Shown one piece after another: positions 40,515 to 55,000 of a stretch of DNA of 64,000 nt. Made by a program: the position numbers and the translations under genes. The notes under the pieces are model-generated. The model made no database searches, had not been told where the DNA came from, and was given only the letters and a program-made list of their open reading frames with translations. Within the stretch, counting starts at the first letter, position 1. Each line of letters starts with the position of its first letter. Source of the DNA: Fomes fomentarius (taxonomy: Eukaryota; Basidiomycota; Agaricomycetes; Polyporales; Polyporaceae); contig JABYQN010000007.1 in assembly GCA_022606135.1 (NCBI GenBank), positions 1,860,001-1,924,000 of the forward strand, in the 5' to 3' direction.

Positions 40515-43500
40515 TCAGTTCGAACTCTTGAACATCCAGGATGTTAGCCAGGATTTCGGCTGCTGAGCTTGCTCTGCTTCCTCCACTTCCCGTTCTCTAA
40601 TATCTTCAACGACGTCTTCCTCCTCCGCGATCGCCACGCCATACACAGCCTCCTGCACTGAGATGACCTTCGAGGGAGAGCCATGGGGGTATACTACCGG
40701 TGATAACGCAAGTAAGGCGGGATCGTTGATGGAAAGCGCAGATGTTGCAGTAAAGCTCGGGATCGGACGTGGTCTCCGCTGCATCCCGAGTTCGTGGTCC
40801 ATCGAAGCAGCGCGGTTTCGACGACGAGGATCCGATGATGGTAACAAAAAGGACGCTGGTGCACCACGGCTGCTTGCTTGCGAAACGGCAGAGCCCATCG
40901 ACATCGAACGGAAGCCTGTCGAGCCCACGTCGAACGTACTAGGACGTCCGAGTCCGACCTGTGACCGAGTGGTGCTCTGGCTCGCCCTCCGACGTTTCGA
41001 CTGTCGACGATGAATAGGCGCCCTCTCCACTTCCTCCTCCCGGCTGATCGACTCGACTCTCGACGCTATGATGGGCGGGAGTTGGATCTGCTCCGTGCCA
41101 TCGAGACGCCTGTAGAGACTATGATGATCTGAATCGCCTTCCTCGTCAATGCTACCAAAGCTCGTAGCAAAAGGGATCGAGAAGCCCGTCTCGACGAAGT
41201 CCTCCTCTCGCCACGCGCCCAACCTACCCGCGCCGGGCTGAGTCGTTAGCGACATCCGGAGGTCGATGGTGTCATCCAGATTCAGGATCCCGAGTGGGTC
41301 ACGGGGCAGCCATAGGAAGTTCTCGATATCTCGGGTGTAGTATGGGTTATCATAGGTATGATTCGGCAACGATTCGTCTTCCCATGCTCGATGCGGGGGA
41401 TGCCTACTGACAACAGTGTGGGTGGTTTCTGCAGGTTCAGGAGACTCTGTGCGCACTGCTTGTTCGGCGCTCGCCTCTCGACACGTCTCTAGGGTCGGAC
41501 GATGAGCAGGGGCGTCATCCACAGGAGACGCAAGAGTCAGAGGGTCCGTGGAATCCGAACGCCGCGCTGGTCCGAAGGGATTGGGATGATGCCGTTGAGT
41601 CTTCTTGGGTCGGCTGGCGATCGTGGCGTATGCAAAGTGCAGCTTCTGAGGAAACCGCCACGGCCACACTTGTCCCATCGACCCCCCGCTTAGCTTCCCC
41701 TCGAGGTCTGAGCGGCGAGTCTCTCCATTAGTTGGGGCGGCGTCGTCGATGAGCTCATCCGTCGCCTGACCGGTACCACAGACAACCTGAGCTTCTAAGA
41801 CGTCGTCGCGCTCGAAACGACTTCGACAGAGACGTGTCATGCTATGGCAACAGAGGTGAACGAGGGCCATGCAAAGTAAGAGGCTGCGGGACTTACAACA
41901 TTTTGTACACCGTAGTCACAATGATGAGGACGGCTGATAGCGCCACGTTCACGGTCTTCTTGTTGACAACCATGTACGCGAGGAAGACAACCTACGCAAT
42001 CTCGATAAAAAAAAAGCGGTAATCCCAATGGGTACTGGAAACGTACCTGTGAGAGTACCAGTCCTGTCGCAAGAATGAGCCTCAATCCACCCAAGGCACA
42101 GCAACATAGGACATACCATCCAACGAATACCGAACCATACGTATGAGGAGAACTTGACCGTTTCCTTCGTAGTTCTTGGCGTATACGTGCAATAACTAGA
42201 AGGGCGATGTCAACCCCGGACCCGATGATGACGACGCATGCTTTGGTATCCATACCTGATTCTTGATCACGGCTGCAAGATCCAGTTACTCAGTAAGCAC
42301 GTTTGTCGAGATATACTGAGCAAGTTACTCACTTCGTTCAACGAGGAAATACACAAGAGCAAACGGGATGACAAGGGGGTTGAGCAGCGCGAAAACAAGT
42401 AGGACGTGCATTACGAGAACATGGTTAGGCAGCCAATCTAGTCCGCACGATCCTGAGCATCGTCATCACAGGGAAAAGCGTCCAGACTCACAATAGTAGT
42501 TGAACGTTCTTGGCCGGATACCCATGGCACGTTTCCGAGGCGTCACCTGTCTCCGTGTGGCGGGATAGACCAGGAGAGGTAACTGCAACGCTGTGAGACA
42601 GGCTCAAACGCAATGCGAGCACATCAAGCACTCACTCCGACTATGAATAACGGGCGAGATCCGGTCAGCATGTGAGGCATACAGGTTGAGAGATGGCACA
42701 ACTTACAGAGGCCAAGTTCTAGTCCACCGTGCATAGCCGTCGTGAAGATGACTAAAGGCGCCGAGGTCAGACGGATGAGTAGTACAAGCTTGATCGGTAC
42801 TTACACCATCCGACGTAGAAGGGCCCAGCGACAGGGAAACTCTCCGCGATGACAGACGCTACCTTATCGGTGGCGATAGACTTGAACGAGAGCAAGAATG
42901 ATTGCAGAGCGACCGTGCCGACACAGAAGAATACCAGAACGTTGACCACAAGGAACTTGTAGTACCGCGTCATGATCCGATCGTGCAACGCGCTTAGAGT
43001 TGCAATCGTATGGGCCCGTTTGGCGATCAACACTGCAGCGAGTACATCGTCAGATGAACGACCACACGTAATGAGTACCCTGGTCGACTCACGTAGGATG
43101 AGAGGGATTAACAGTGCCAGCAACGCAACCAACACAGTCGGTAGGAAGGATTGCAGGAGCTCTTCTTCCCATTGATGGGTTTGAAGAAAGACCAGCTACC
43201 AGATGGGTCAGGACATGGCTCACATCGCTGAAGCGCATGAACTTACCAAGCCAGGCCAGAGCGTACTCAAATTCTGAATGTTAACGAGACCGACGAAGAA
43301 GGATACGGGGAAGACCCAGAAGATAGTGAATGCCCTGTTTCGCGCCTCAGTTGTCTGGCACAAACAGAAATCATGCGTGGAACATACCAGACACCGGCCT
43401 CGACTACCCAATCTTTGACGAACTACTTCTGATGTGAGTCATAGCAGAGAAGATGACAATACAACCACACACCTCTGCCCTGAAGGTAGGCTTCATCAAC

Positions 43501-45426
43501 CTCGTCCAATCTAAATCCTCGTAAGACGGCGCCATCGTCACGACGCACTGGAGCGGATTCTCCGGATGCACAGCGAGGAACTTGCACGCCCTCCGCGCGT
43601 CTGCAGGGTCCACAAACGTCACAAAGGCAGTCGGCATAGCCTCGAACGCAGAAATGGGCATCGACCGCTTCTCTGTGATAATATTCGTGATGATGTGGAG
43701 CTTCGCCGTGTAGTAGTCGATCGCGGGTACGGTCTTGCCACGGAAGATAGATGACAGATGGATGAGAGGCTGATATGCATCAAGCGTGCTGCGTGGGAGA
43801 CTGAGTAGAGCATCCCAAACAGTCTTCTCTTGCTGCTGTTCTTTCAGTTCCTTCTCCTTCTCATGTGCCTTCGCTTGGTGACGACGCCATCCAGAACAGC
43901 CATCAGCGGCGAGCTCAGAGTCAAGCGCAGGAAGGTAGGGTTTGAGAGTTCGAATCAAAAGGTGCATTCGATCCTCGCCTTCTGTGGTTCCCTCCTCACT
44001 TTCGGTTTGAGCAACAGCCTCGACGTCCATGGAACCGCTGATTGCCCCTCGTGTAGCTGCGACGGACATACGCCGCATGGCGGTGCGAAGCGTGCTGGGC
44101 TGCTGGTTCTGAATGGCGGCCTGGACACTCAGAAGGGCTTTCCTGGCCAATTTGATGTGTGCTGTCTCCACAAGTCGCAGTATCTCCTCCCTTCGTTCCA
44201 GTAACGCTGCAAGGTCGTTCATCCGCCGCACAATGACGACTCGATCTATCACGGGAGAGGAAAACGCCTCGGGGTTCTGGTCCTGCGTTGGAGATGAGCG
44301 TTCTGCACTGTGTTCACCCGGAAGGCGAGGGAGGTGGACTTGAGCGGGGATTCGACGGGCACGGTTGAAGAGGAACGCGAAGGTCCTGTTCAGAAAGCCT
44401 GGCTGCGTTGAAGAGTTTATGCCAATAGCAGGACGTGCGATCCTCCGAGAAAGATAATACTCAAAGTACTCCTTCAGGTCCTTCTCCGACTGGAGCGCGG
44501 TGGGAACGTTCGTAACCATGACAGTGCGTAGACGCAGTCCTCGGTTGGAGTGGTCGTCGTCGAGGGGAGGTAGCATATGGAATGGATATTGAGGATGGGG
44601 GTGGGGATCGTACTGTGCCCTTCGCTCTGCACGTGTCTCGGCAGCGGCTTTATTTGCGGCAGCGAGTATATTCTGGGCGCGGAAACGGAAGGCACCACGG
44701 CAGATCCAGTAAAGGGTCGCGAACCAAGTGAAGGTGATCCAGACGAGGAGGACCATATGAACCCAAAGCAGCGAGAGTCCTTTAGTTGTGCGGACTAGAG
44801 AGGATATGGAGGCGCGGGTCATAGATTTGGGAGAAACATCGTCACCAGCGAAAGTGACATGGATGGGAAAGAGGACGAGGAGTGTAGAAAAGGACTGGAG
44901 GACAGCAAACCAAAAACAGCCGCGAAGGAAACGGATGTAGAGAGAGGCGTCGACGCCTCGGAGCTGGTTGAGGCGGTCCTCAGGAAAAGTCCAGGCTTGC
45001 TTGATCCATCCGAGAGGCCATTTGCGAGGCAGGGTGGGCGAAGGTCGTCTGAGGCTATGGTCAGGTGTCTGAAGGCGTACATGCAAGAAGGGGTGCTCAC
45101 TTTGCCCATGACCTTCCCTGGTACAAACTGTGAATGATGGTTGGCGTACGGTCAGCGCCAATGGGAGGAGGGGATAGGCGAGGACGTACTATCCGAATTC
45201 CCATGTTTCGACACTGCCCAAGCCCGGACCAAATGGGCCCATGCCACGACGCTTCCTCCTCATGAGTTCATGGGCGGTGATCGTGAGGAAGAAGATGGCA
45301 CCGGCGACGACAGACTGGTTGATGAGACCGCTGGAGGGCGGTTGCCGTTAGATGGAAGGGAGAGAGTAGCGGACGGTGCGCGCACCTGTAGTCTTTTGAA
45401 AACGGCCGGTTCTGGATGGTGGCCAT
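40515..45426 (-). CDS. CSC1/OSCA-like mechanosensitive (stress-gated) cation channel
   Basis: Seventeen exons were traced; they sum to exactly 1339 codons plus stop. From the N-terminus: 45,426-45,386; 45,330-45,190; 45,127-45,101; 45,048-43,473; 43,422-43,388; 43,334-43,247; 43,195-43,093; 43,032-42,805; 42,751-42,707; 42,640-42,636; 42,582-42,492; 42,437-42,333; 42,272-42,256; 42,195-42,117; 42,063-42,047; 41,991-41,897; 41,841-40,515. The product has the RSN1_TM start (SVVAGAIFFLTITAHELMRR, YLYQGRSWAK), the PHM7-type cytosolic loop (VMVTNVPTALQSEKDLKEYF, TAFVTFVDPADARRA) and the DUF221 multi-pass core (FTIFWVFPVSFFVGLVNIQN, GPFYVGWFIFTTAMHGGLEL, LLHVYAKNYEGNGQ). A 440-residue polar cytosolic tail includes PYYTRDIENFLWLPRDPLG. 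Such proteins form calcium-permeable osmosensing channels in the plasma membrane. Exon 10 is only five bases long. It is head-to-head with NDUFS4. Confidence 0.93.
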
Positions 45427-45693
45427 TGTCGAGGGAACTGTAGCATGGACAACGAAGCCAGAGGAGAGACTGGAGCCAAGCAAGATGGAGCAGTCTGAGT
45501 CTGAGTCTTAGAAGCGGATGGTCGCAGCTTCGCCTCGAGTCGGCGTCTAACTCTATGGGCTGACTTTCCCAAGCCGCCTTCAATTCATCTCCTGCTCGAA
45601 CCGGTTCGACTCCACTTTCGCGTCTCTTGGTCCGGCGGCGGCTCTGCCCATCTGTCCAACCTGTATCCAACGTTGCCTTGAGTTCTGCTCACC
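45427..45693. promoter_or_regulatory. Shared upstream region of CSC1-like channel and NDUFS4
   Basis: 267 bp between the two start codons; no clear TATA box. Confidence 0.45.
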
Positions 45694-46461
45694 ATGTCTC
45701 TCTTGCGGGCCTGCCAGCAGGCCGTCTCCAAGCAAGCAATCGGACGGGTAGCACTCACCTCTGCCAGGCCATACACCACCCCCACCACATCCAATCCCAC
45801 CATTCCCACCGCCGACAAGCACGACGGCCAGATTGCGGACTCGGAGCCTCCTCACCGAGATGTTGTCACCGCGGACATAGTCAGCGGCGCACCCAGTGAG
45901 TCCAGAGCCTTCTCATCCCTACCATCCACCTTGGAGTTCATCTATCCGGGTGCTTGCAGAGGAACTCCGTCACCGCGCCGTCCGCATCTTCCAACCCACG
46001 CGCAGCACAACCCAGAGCGGGACCGGCAAGTCCAATCGTTGGAGAATTGACTGGGACATCCTCCCCGGTGGTGGTCGTTGGGAGAACCCCCTCATGGGTT
46101 GGGCCAGTTCGTGAGTGTACGCCCATCCCGGCTTTCTGCGCAGTGCGCTGACGCGGATGGGCAGTGCCGATTACATGCAGGGCACGCGTCTGTCCTTCCG
46201 CACTAAGGAGGATGCCATCCACTTCGCTGAGAAGCAAGGTTCGTCTATACCTTGCATCCCTTCTTATGTGTGCATTAACAACGTTCTCTTGCAGGCTGGG
46301 ATTACTATTTGTATGCATCCAGTGCGCCATGCTCTCCATTTCTGAACTCATCCTCCTTCCACACAGTGGTCCTCAGGAAGTTACCCGCATCCCTCCCAAG
46401 AACTATTCGGAAAACTTCTTGTACAAGCCCAGCAAGCTTCGCCTCATCCGTACCAAGTAGA
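45694..46461 (+). CDS. NADH:ubiquinone oxidoreductase 18/21-kDa subunit (NDUFS4)
   Basis: Five exons (45,694-45,895; 45,960-46,109; 46,165-46,238; 46,295-46,310; 46,367-46,461) give 178 residues. The first 40 or so are arginine-, alanine- and serine-rich with no acid residues, as in a mitochondrial targeting signal. The core matches the ETC complex I NDUFS4 family: RHRAVRIFQPTRSTTQSG, NRWRIDWDILPGGGRWENPL, GTRLSFRTKEDAIHFAEKQGW, and the end YSENFLYKPSKLRLIRTK. It is an accessory subunit of respiratory complex I on the matrix side, near the NADH-oxidising module. One exon is only 16 bp. Confidence 0.94.
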
Positions 46462-46744
46462 GTCAATATCATCGCTCGCTCCTTGCATAACCTCAGTGTG
46501 ACAACGACAGCAGCGATTCTGATAAACAATCAGCGTATTTCTGACGCTGACGGTGTACAGAGGTAACACATAGATTGCAGCGTTCATAAAGCAAGTGGTA
46601 CAGTAATCCAGAGCATGTCAGAGCAGCAGTACAACATCACATCACTGTCCTTGTCCCAGACATAGTCATAGCATAGTCTCAGTCTCAGTCCCCATATCTC
46701 AGTCCCATCGTCCAAGTCCCGAGTCGCGCTTCCAGCACCATCCT

Positions 46745-49700
46745 TCAGTTGAACCCAATGATCCTGCTCTTCGGCCTCAGACTCATCACCGGTGCCCTCG
46801 GCTTCTTCTTCTTCGCGACCTCCTTCTCCTCCCCATCCGACTCCTCATCCTCGCTCTCCGACGAAACATTGTGTCTCACAGGCCTCGGCCTGAACACCGT
46901 CTCCCTCTGCTTCGCCCGTTCCAGCACCTGCCGCTCGAGCGACTGTCGCTCACGCTCGGCCTGAGCTTGAGCCTGCGCGTGCACCTGGCTCGCGTTCTGC
47001 CCAGGGGACGGAATCTGCACCTGCGGCTGCTCCACAACAGGAGAGGGACCGATGCTATCGGCGGCAGCGTGCGGTATCCTGAGTGAGATCGCGCACTCGG
47101 ACAGCTTCCGGACGACGTCCGCGTCCAGCTCGATGTTGAAAAGGTCGAAGATGTATCGCCGGACTGGGAGGCGGTACTTCTGCGAGGAGATCGTGTGCAG
47201 CGCGCGATAGAACATGCTCGGAGAGGTGAATATATGACGATATTCCGGCTTGCTCTTCATCCTAAAGATATCCTCAGTAACGCTGCAATGACCATTCAGG
47301 AGAAGCACTCACTTCGTCAACGACCTGGACGCGGCGTTCGCGATGACCGTGTTGGCAAGATTATATATGGCTTCCATGACTTCCGTTTCTTGCTCACTTT
47401 CAGGAGGAGCAAGTCGGCTTTCGTCGATAGCCTCGCTGGCCACGCAGTCCCAAGGAGGTATCTGTAGAAACAGCTCAAATTGATGAGCATGGCAGATATA
47501 TACACATCAACATACCGAGATGAACTTGTCGACATCCACCGGAACACACAAGCCAGTAGGGAGGCCCAAAGGCGACAATGTTGCTTCCCAGTGGTAGTCG
47601 TCCAGAATCTCCGCGCCTTGTGGGGTGGACGAGATCAGCCCGAGAACGAAGAAACACGTCCTAGAAATGTCTGATTCAGCACAGATTTGTTCCAGGAGCG
47701 TGTAGCGACTACCCACCCTCGTACGGACAGCACCAGTGATTGTTCCGCAATCTCGAGAATTGTTGGGATGATTTCCTCTTCCTCCAAAAACGGCAACCCA
47801 CGTTCTGTAGCGCCGATGTTGCCCTATGAGGTATGCATTAGCACCAAGAGACATCGAAGGGCAGAGCATGATACTCACGACCGCCCACAGTATACTCTTC
47901 AACTTGAGGATAAGATCCTGGTCCTCGCTCTCCAGACCATGCCGGCGGATGAAGTGCGCGAACTCCGCAAAGTGTCCCTTCTCTTGGAGCACTTCACATC
48001 CTAGGTCCGTCTTCGCCATGACTCCGTAAAAGTGAGGTGGGACGATGCCATCGAACGCGCTAACGAAAGGTTTAGTCAATCCGTCAACCAATCATACATG
48101 TAAGATCTCACAGCATATCGTCTTCGTCTTCGCTAGCGTTCTGACTAAACGCCTTCGCAAGGAACACTTCGATGTGCACGACGTAGTGGACATTGCGTTC
48201 CTATGTCAACCGCCAAACATCAGTATACGGTGCATAAAAAAGAGAGGTGACGCACATGAAACCACAAATCCATCTCCCGGTCAATATAATCCGCATCATA
48301 CAAAAACCGGAAGCCCGTGGGCGTTGACATGAACTTCAGCAACAGCGGGTGGCCGACCTCTCCAAGATGGTCCAGAGTCGGTTGCATCTCCACGACCATC
48401 TGCAGCACATCCATAGCCTCGCAGGCCTCCTCCAGGAATCGCACTGCAAGCTCCCGGACTTCAATCGCAGGGTCGTACAGCTGTGTGAGGAGTAGACGGA
48501 TTGTCCATGCATTGGCCGTCGGACTGCTGCGGATGAGTCCGCCTAAGTGATTGGTTGCGTAGTGCCGAATGTGCTACAAGGACTGCGTCAATACCAACAA
48601 GCGAGACGTGCGACCTAGATTTGATCATACATACATTGTAGCTAGACGTCAGAGCCTTTGATAGAACGACTCGAGAGTGCCCATCACTAAGAGGACCATC
48701 ATGAGCCTCTCGATATGCGGGTAATACGCGAGCCCAACTCACATACTGTAGTCGAGATTCTCAATGATGCCCTTGATGAGATCCTCTCTGCTGCGCAACT
48801 CACTGAGATGATAAAAAGCCGTGAAGAGCTTGAACTTCTCCAGTAGTCTGCACAGCGAATGAATGTCAGTCCCCACGCTTTACACCGTCCAAGACTAAGG
48901 TGGAAGAAATGCATGGAGACAAACTAACTCGATCCCTTCTTTGCGCTTGCTCATCACACCCAGCATTTCGAAATAGCCAGACGTGAGCGTATCCTGCATA
49001 CGCTTCTTAGAGAAGATCGGATCGGATGTCGGCGTCGGGTTGAGCTACGACAAGGTCAGGTTAGCATGCTCTATCTGCCCACACTCAACAGAGCACACTC
49101 ACAGGATCCAGCTGCGCGAAACTTTTCACAAGTTGCGCGAGAAAGTCGTCTTCATGGAGGAAGCGTATCCCATCTGGACTTCCCATGAGCGCACTGAGCA
49201 GTGAACAGCCCAGTCGCACCCAGCGTTGGTTGGCCTACAGGCACATGACGTCACATATTTGATCGCCGCTGCCATAGCGTGAAACCGACAGAATCAGAAA
49301 CGTACCTTGGTTTTTGGCAGGTCGCTGAACCGATGCGCAAAGGGGTGGAAGAACGACATCAGTTTCCGGACATATCTCGACACCTTGATTGCCTCCTCCA
49401 TTCGCTTCGGGTTGTTGAAGGGGCCCTCGACCAAATCTTGGAGCGTATCGAAACTCCATTTTGTGTAGTCCTTCGTGAGCATGACCTGCGTATCCAACAA
49501 GTTGGCTTGGAAGGTCTTGTCATCCATCTGCATCTTGACTTTCAGCCTGTCCTGCTCAACAGTGCGTTGGCCACGCCGAACAGATTCTTCCACAGAATTC
49601 GCTCTGCGTCCCAAAAGTACATCAGAGCATATCAACGACGTCAGTATGAGGAATGTACCTCGGTCGACCGTCGCCCTTGACAGTCGGCTCTAATCGAGAT

Positions 49701-52700
49701 CTATGGCGGTTGAAACTATCGATAGCCGATAACGCCGACGAGCCAACTATCCTGTGTTCGTGGTCGTTGTAGTCTGAGGCCAAGCTGAAGACGCGCGGGA
49801 GAGCCTTCACGTATGCAGGGCATCATAAGAGACCATTCTACGTGAAACATGGTCAAGCCAACATACCTGTATCTTGGCTGCTATAGAAAGTGGCAATACA
49901 CCGTTCGCCTTCTGTAACACCTCAGCCATAAGCAACGTCGCTTTCCGCGATAGCGCGGAGCCAACGCTGGACTCTGCAAATATCGAAGTGAGAGCCTGCG
50001 AGACGGTGTCAGTGCTGCGAACTTTCCCAGCCAGGGCAGCGACGCTCACATCAAGTAATCCCGCCTTGGTAAAAATCAGGATGAGTAATGCAATGTATTG
50101 ATCAGTCAGTTTGAGGGTATCTTGGGGTCGCTGGGGTATATCGGATGCTTTGATTTCTGCACTTCCTCTTGACCGACGATACACTGCTCGAGATCAGCCA
50201 TGACGTAGGTTTCAAACTAAAACAATGTCACTCACTGGTGAGTCGTCGGCCATCAATAAAAGCCCGGTGCCAATCAGGAGGTTTTATGTTCAGGAGGTCG
50301 AAGAACATGTCGAGGATAACTTCCTACCAAATAATCTAAGTTACCCAACCAAGACGAGTTTTTACCATCCACTTACTCGTGTCTCCAGAGAAGGTACCTG
50401 TAAACAGTCAATGACAACCCGAATGGCAGATTTGTTGTCGATACAGCAATACATCAATCCTGAGATATTGTTAATGTAGTCTCGCGTCTACCAACCGAAC
50501 TGGATTCTTACCACTCCATGTTCGTAGCATAGACGAGACTATACGAGCGCAGCCCTTGATCCTCTCTGTGTGCTCTGGACCTTTGCCGTAGGCATCGGTA
50601 ATACCAGATAGCGCAATCTAAGTGACATTGAGCTGCGTAGACTCAGCATCAACGAATACATGACATACCTCAAGATCAGTACCAGGGTGAAGGTATGCTC
50701 TCGTCTTCGGCGAGTCGATGATATGCAAGAATGCAGCCGAAAGAAGAGGTGCCATCTCCAAGGGCCCCTCTGCGAGCGCATGTAGAAGTACTCGTATACC
50801 GCCCGTCCGCGCCATCAATTCGATGTCGATCAGTACTGCCACGCTGAAGGTCAAGAAGGAGCAGGAAACAACGAACATACAGACATACAGATTTCGGTCA
50901 GTGTCTGTATGCATATAGGCTTGAAGGGATCCTCCGGGTACTCTGCGACCGCGATCAGCGCACGCATGACCGCGTCCGAAAGCGGCACTGTTCCAGACCC
51001 AATAGCAGAATGCGGAGAGTGTCGTTCCGATCCAATCTCAAGGATCGCACGGATGAGCTTGATGACCTGCTCCTTTTCCACAGTGTGCTTATTGTCTCGA
51101 CAAAGCGACCTGGACCCTCGGTCAGCACTTCATGGCGGATAGCATCATTTCTGAGATGTAGGATACGGGACGCACTTGACCATGTACCAGTCCAGGTTCT
51201 GCTCCCCCAGACGTCGTACAGAGTGGGTGTCGACGAGGGAATGGCGAATGAGCCGATACGCAGTGGCGCGGGCCTGCTTAGTCGCCTTGTCCGCAAGTGA
51301 GGGGAGCACCCTACGTGTCCATTCAGCCCCATCGCTCGAACACCATCGCATAGTTGAACACTAACGCATGAACAACCTCGGCTACGTCCAGCTCGTATCT
51401 CACACGAAGATTGCGCTGCAGAATCCCAATAAGTTTGTTCATGGTCTCGATACGCGCGCGACTGAGTTCCGTCTCGGAGGCGGTCGCTAGGTTCGGCATT
51501 GTAGAAGTTGATGGAGAGGTAGATGGAGAAGGTATTGATGAGTTGGAATGACTGTGTTGATGCTGACCGTGCGGTTGCTGCCGTGAGAGGAGCACAAGAC
51601 CTTTGATTGCGCTGTTTGCTTGGTGCATAGCAGAGCGGAAGTCATCTACACACATTTCGAGACGTCACGAGGTCGTACAATATGATAAATACAATGGACT
51701 CACCTCTCTCCGTGCCTTCTTCCCTCCAGTTAGATACTGCGATGATTGGCTGACCAGTGAACTTGCGCTTCGCCGCTCCGTTAGGTTCATTGCTCCGTTT
51801 GCGCACGGCACGCCCAGTGACTGAGCCAAGTGTAAATGAACACTCGTGTATTATATCAGTGGCACAGAATAAACACACTCACAGGCTTCCATGGATCGCT
51901 GGATAGATGAGATCTTCTGCTTCGCAGTGGCAAGCTCCAATTCGACTTCACTTCTCAGGGCGTCCTGCGCTCGTATATGAGATCACACAAGTAACAAACA
52001 AACATACGGACGCGTCTTCTGCAACACCGATCACGTAATCTCAAAGCAAACCCAGTCGAGTGATGGAACCGGGTGCAAGATGTGTCAGAGATGTATGAGA
52101 GCACAGTCAACCGACCGACGCGCAGTGTATTACTTGCCACACCGCGGGCACATCGCGAGAACGCGTTCGGAAAGTCCTAGCTGAGCACTGAGCACTCACA
52201 GTCAGTGGCATTTGCAAGAGGTTCTCCGCGCCCTCCTTGATACGGTTCTCGAGCTTGAGCTGATGATTGAGGTATTGTAGCTGAGCTTTGATCAATCATC
52301 TGAACTTACGATTGGCCGAGCGGGCAGCAGTACTGTGGGCACTCACCTGTGTGTCCCTGTCCGCATCTGCAACTACGGTGGCCTCCGAGGCGGCCCAAGA
52401 CGGAGCCAGAGAGTTTTGGACGGTATTGGGGGCGAGTGTGGACGTTGAGCCGCCATCAGTGGAGGACCGCGGAATGGTGAGACTACCGTTAGACTGGTGG
52501 TTCGAGGGGGCGGTCTGCATGTCCTCTGATCGTCCAAGAAAGCAGCGAGCTAGAGTCGTCGGCCGGGATGCCAGCTGAAGAGAGACGGGACTTTCAAGCC
52601 TGAGCAATGACCTCCCTCGTCCTCCCACACCGCCGGCCTCGTCCACGTGGCTCTCGATCCGATCTCGACTCGGGCCGGAGCCCATCTGCACCGTCCAACT

Positions 52701-52712
52701 ACGTAGTGCCAC
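46745..52712 (-). CDS. TORC2 subunit Rictor/Ste20 (AVO3, pianissimo family)
   Basis: A long gene of about twenty short exons, each joined by 50-75-bp GT-AG introns. The first exon is 52,712-52,347 (phase 0), the second 52,280-52,200, and the last ends at 46,745. Diagnostic parts in order: a Ser-rich N-terminus; helical-repeat Rictor_N sequence (LIGILQRNLRVRYELDVAEV, PEDPFKPICIQTLTEI, GGIRVLLHALAEGPLEMAP); the middle domain (LEKFKLFTAFYHLSELRSRE, GHSRVVLSKALTS, NAWTIRLLLTQLYDPAIEV); and the C-terminal RICTOR_V signature (HFAEFAHFIRRHG, LKSILWAVGNIGATERGLPF, CFFVLGLISSTPQGAEILDD, SPLGLPTGLC). TORC2 controls actin, AGC kinases and cell integrity. Predicted length is roughly 1400-1550 residues. 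Internal exon borders were not all checked base by base. The first ATG could also be 27 bp downstream (MGSGPSRD). Confidence 0.9.
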
Positions 52713-52878
52713 ACAGACTGCGTACTTACCGCGATCTTGTCACGCAGCCACTTGCTTCAAGCCTAAGTCTCGCGATCAACTGAACTGGTTCCGTACATGT
52801 TTCCCCCGAGCCTAAGTTCTAATTCAATCCCTATCATGGAACTTACAAGATCCATATCTTTTATGCATGCATCATATG

Positions 52879-54375
<1,497 letters not shown>

Positions 54376-55000
54376 GTTCTTTGAGAGAAAGAGGGACTTG
54401 AAGAGGATGGGAGAGAACTGGGTCCACGGTGGCAAGTTGAGTACTATATAATATCTAGAAGACGTATTCTGTTGCTGACTGATACACATATGTCCGACAT
54501 CGCTAGTCGAGCACGTGCTGCGTCATAGGTTCGCACTTATCGACACGGATGGTCCTTAGATTATCCATGTTCTTGAGCCAGGCTGAGTGGACTAGACATC
54601 GGCATATGCTCATCTGGTCTGGGGCCAGCTCCCAGCCTCTTCGAATCTTGTAATGTTTTCCTGAACGTTCTCGAGCGAGAACAATGCCGACGGTTGAGAG
54701 ATGGGACCAGGCTCGAGTTGAACGATGACCAGTTAACGTTTACGTACTCCCCGAAAGTAGGAGAGACGCCCAGCACGCAACTCGTCTGGAGATTGGCAGG
54801 TCTGAGTCAGACTCCAGAGGAAGATGAGCGATGCATGGGCGCTTGGAAAGTCGGCAGCATCGGGAATTGCCTTTATAGGCGGTCTCCGCCTTTGCGCGTT
54901 CAACTTCAAGAGTACCGCGACGCTCAATATCAAAGTATTCAATAGCGTCATTACTCGATCGAATATACACCGCTACACTGATTCTATCGCTGCTAGCAAG
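54376..55000. other. Intergenic region
   Basis: No gene, repeat or RNA recognised between the oxidoreductase start and the membrane-protein gene; it must contain the oxidoreductase promoter. Confidence 0.45.

Noticed and set aside
45069..45100. A 32-bp intron in the CSC1-like gene
   Set aside because: Re-reading the strand showed the donor at AAA|GTGAGC and a 52-bp intron (45,049-45,100) that keeps the frame.
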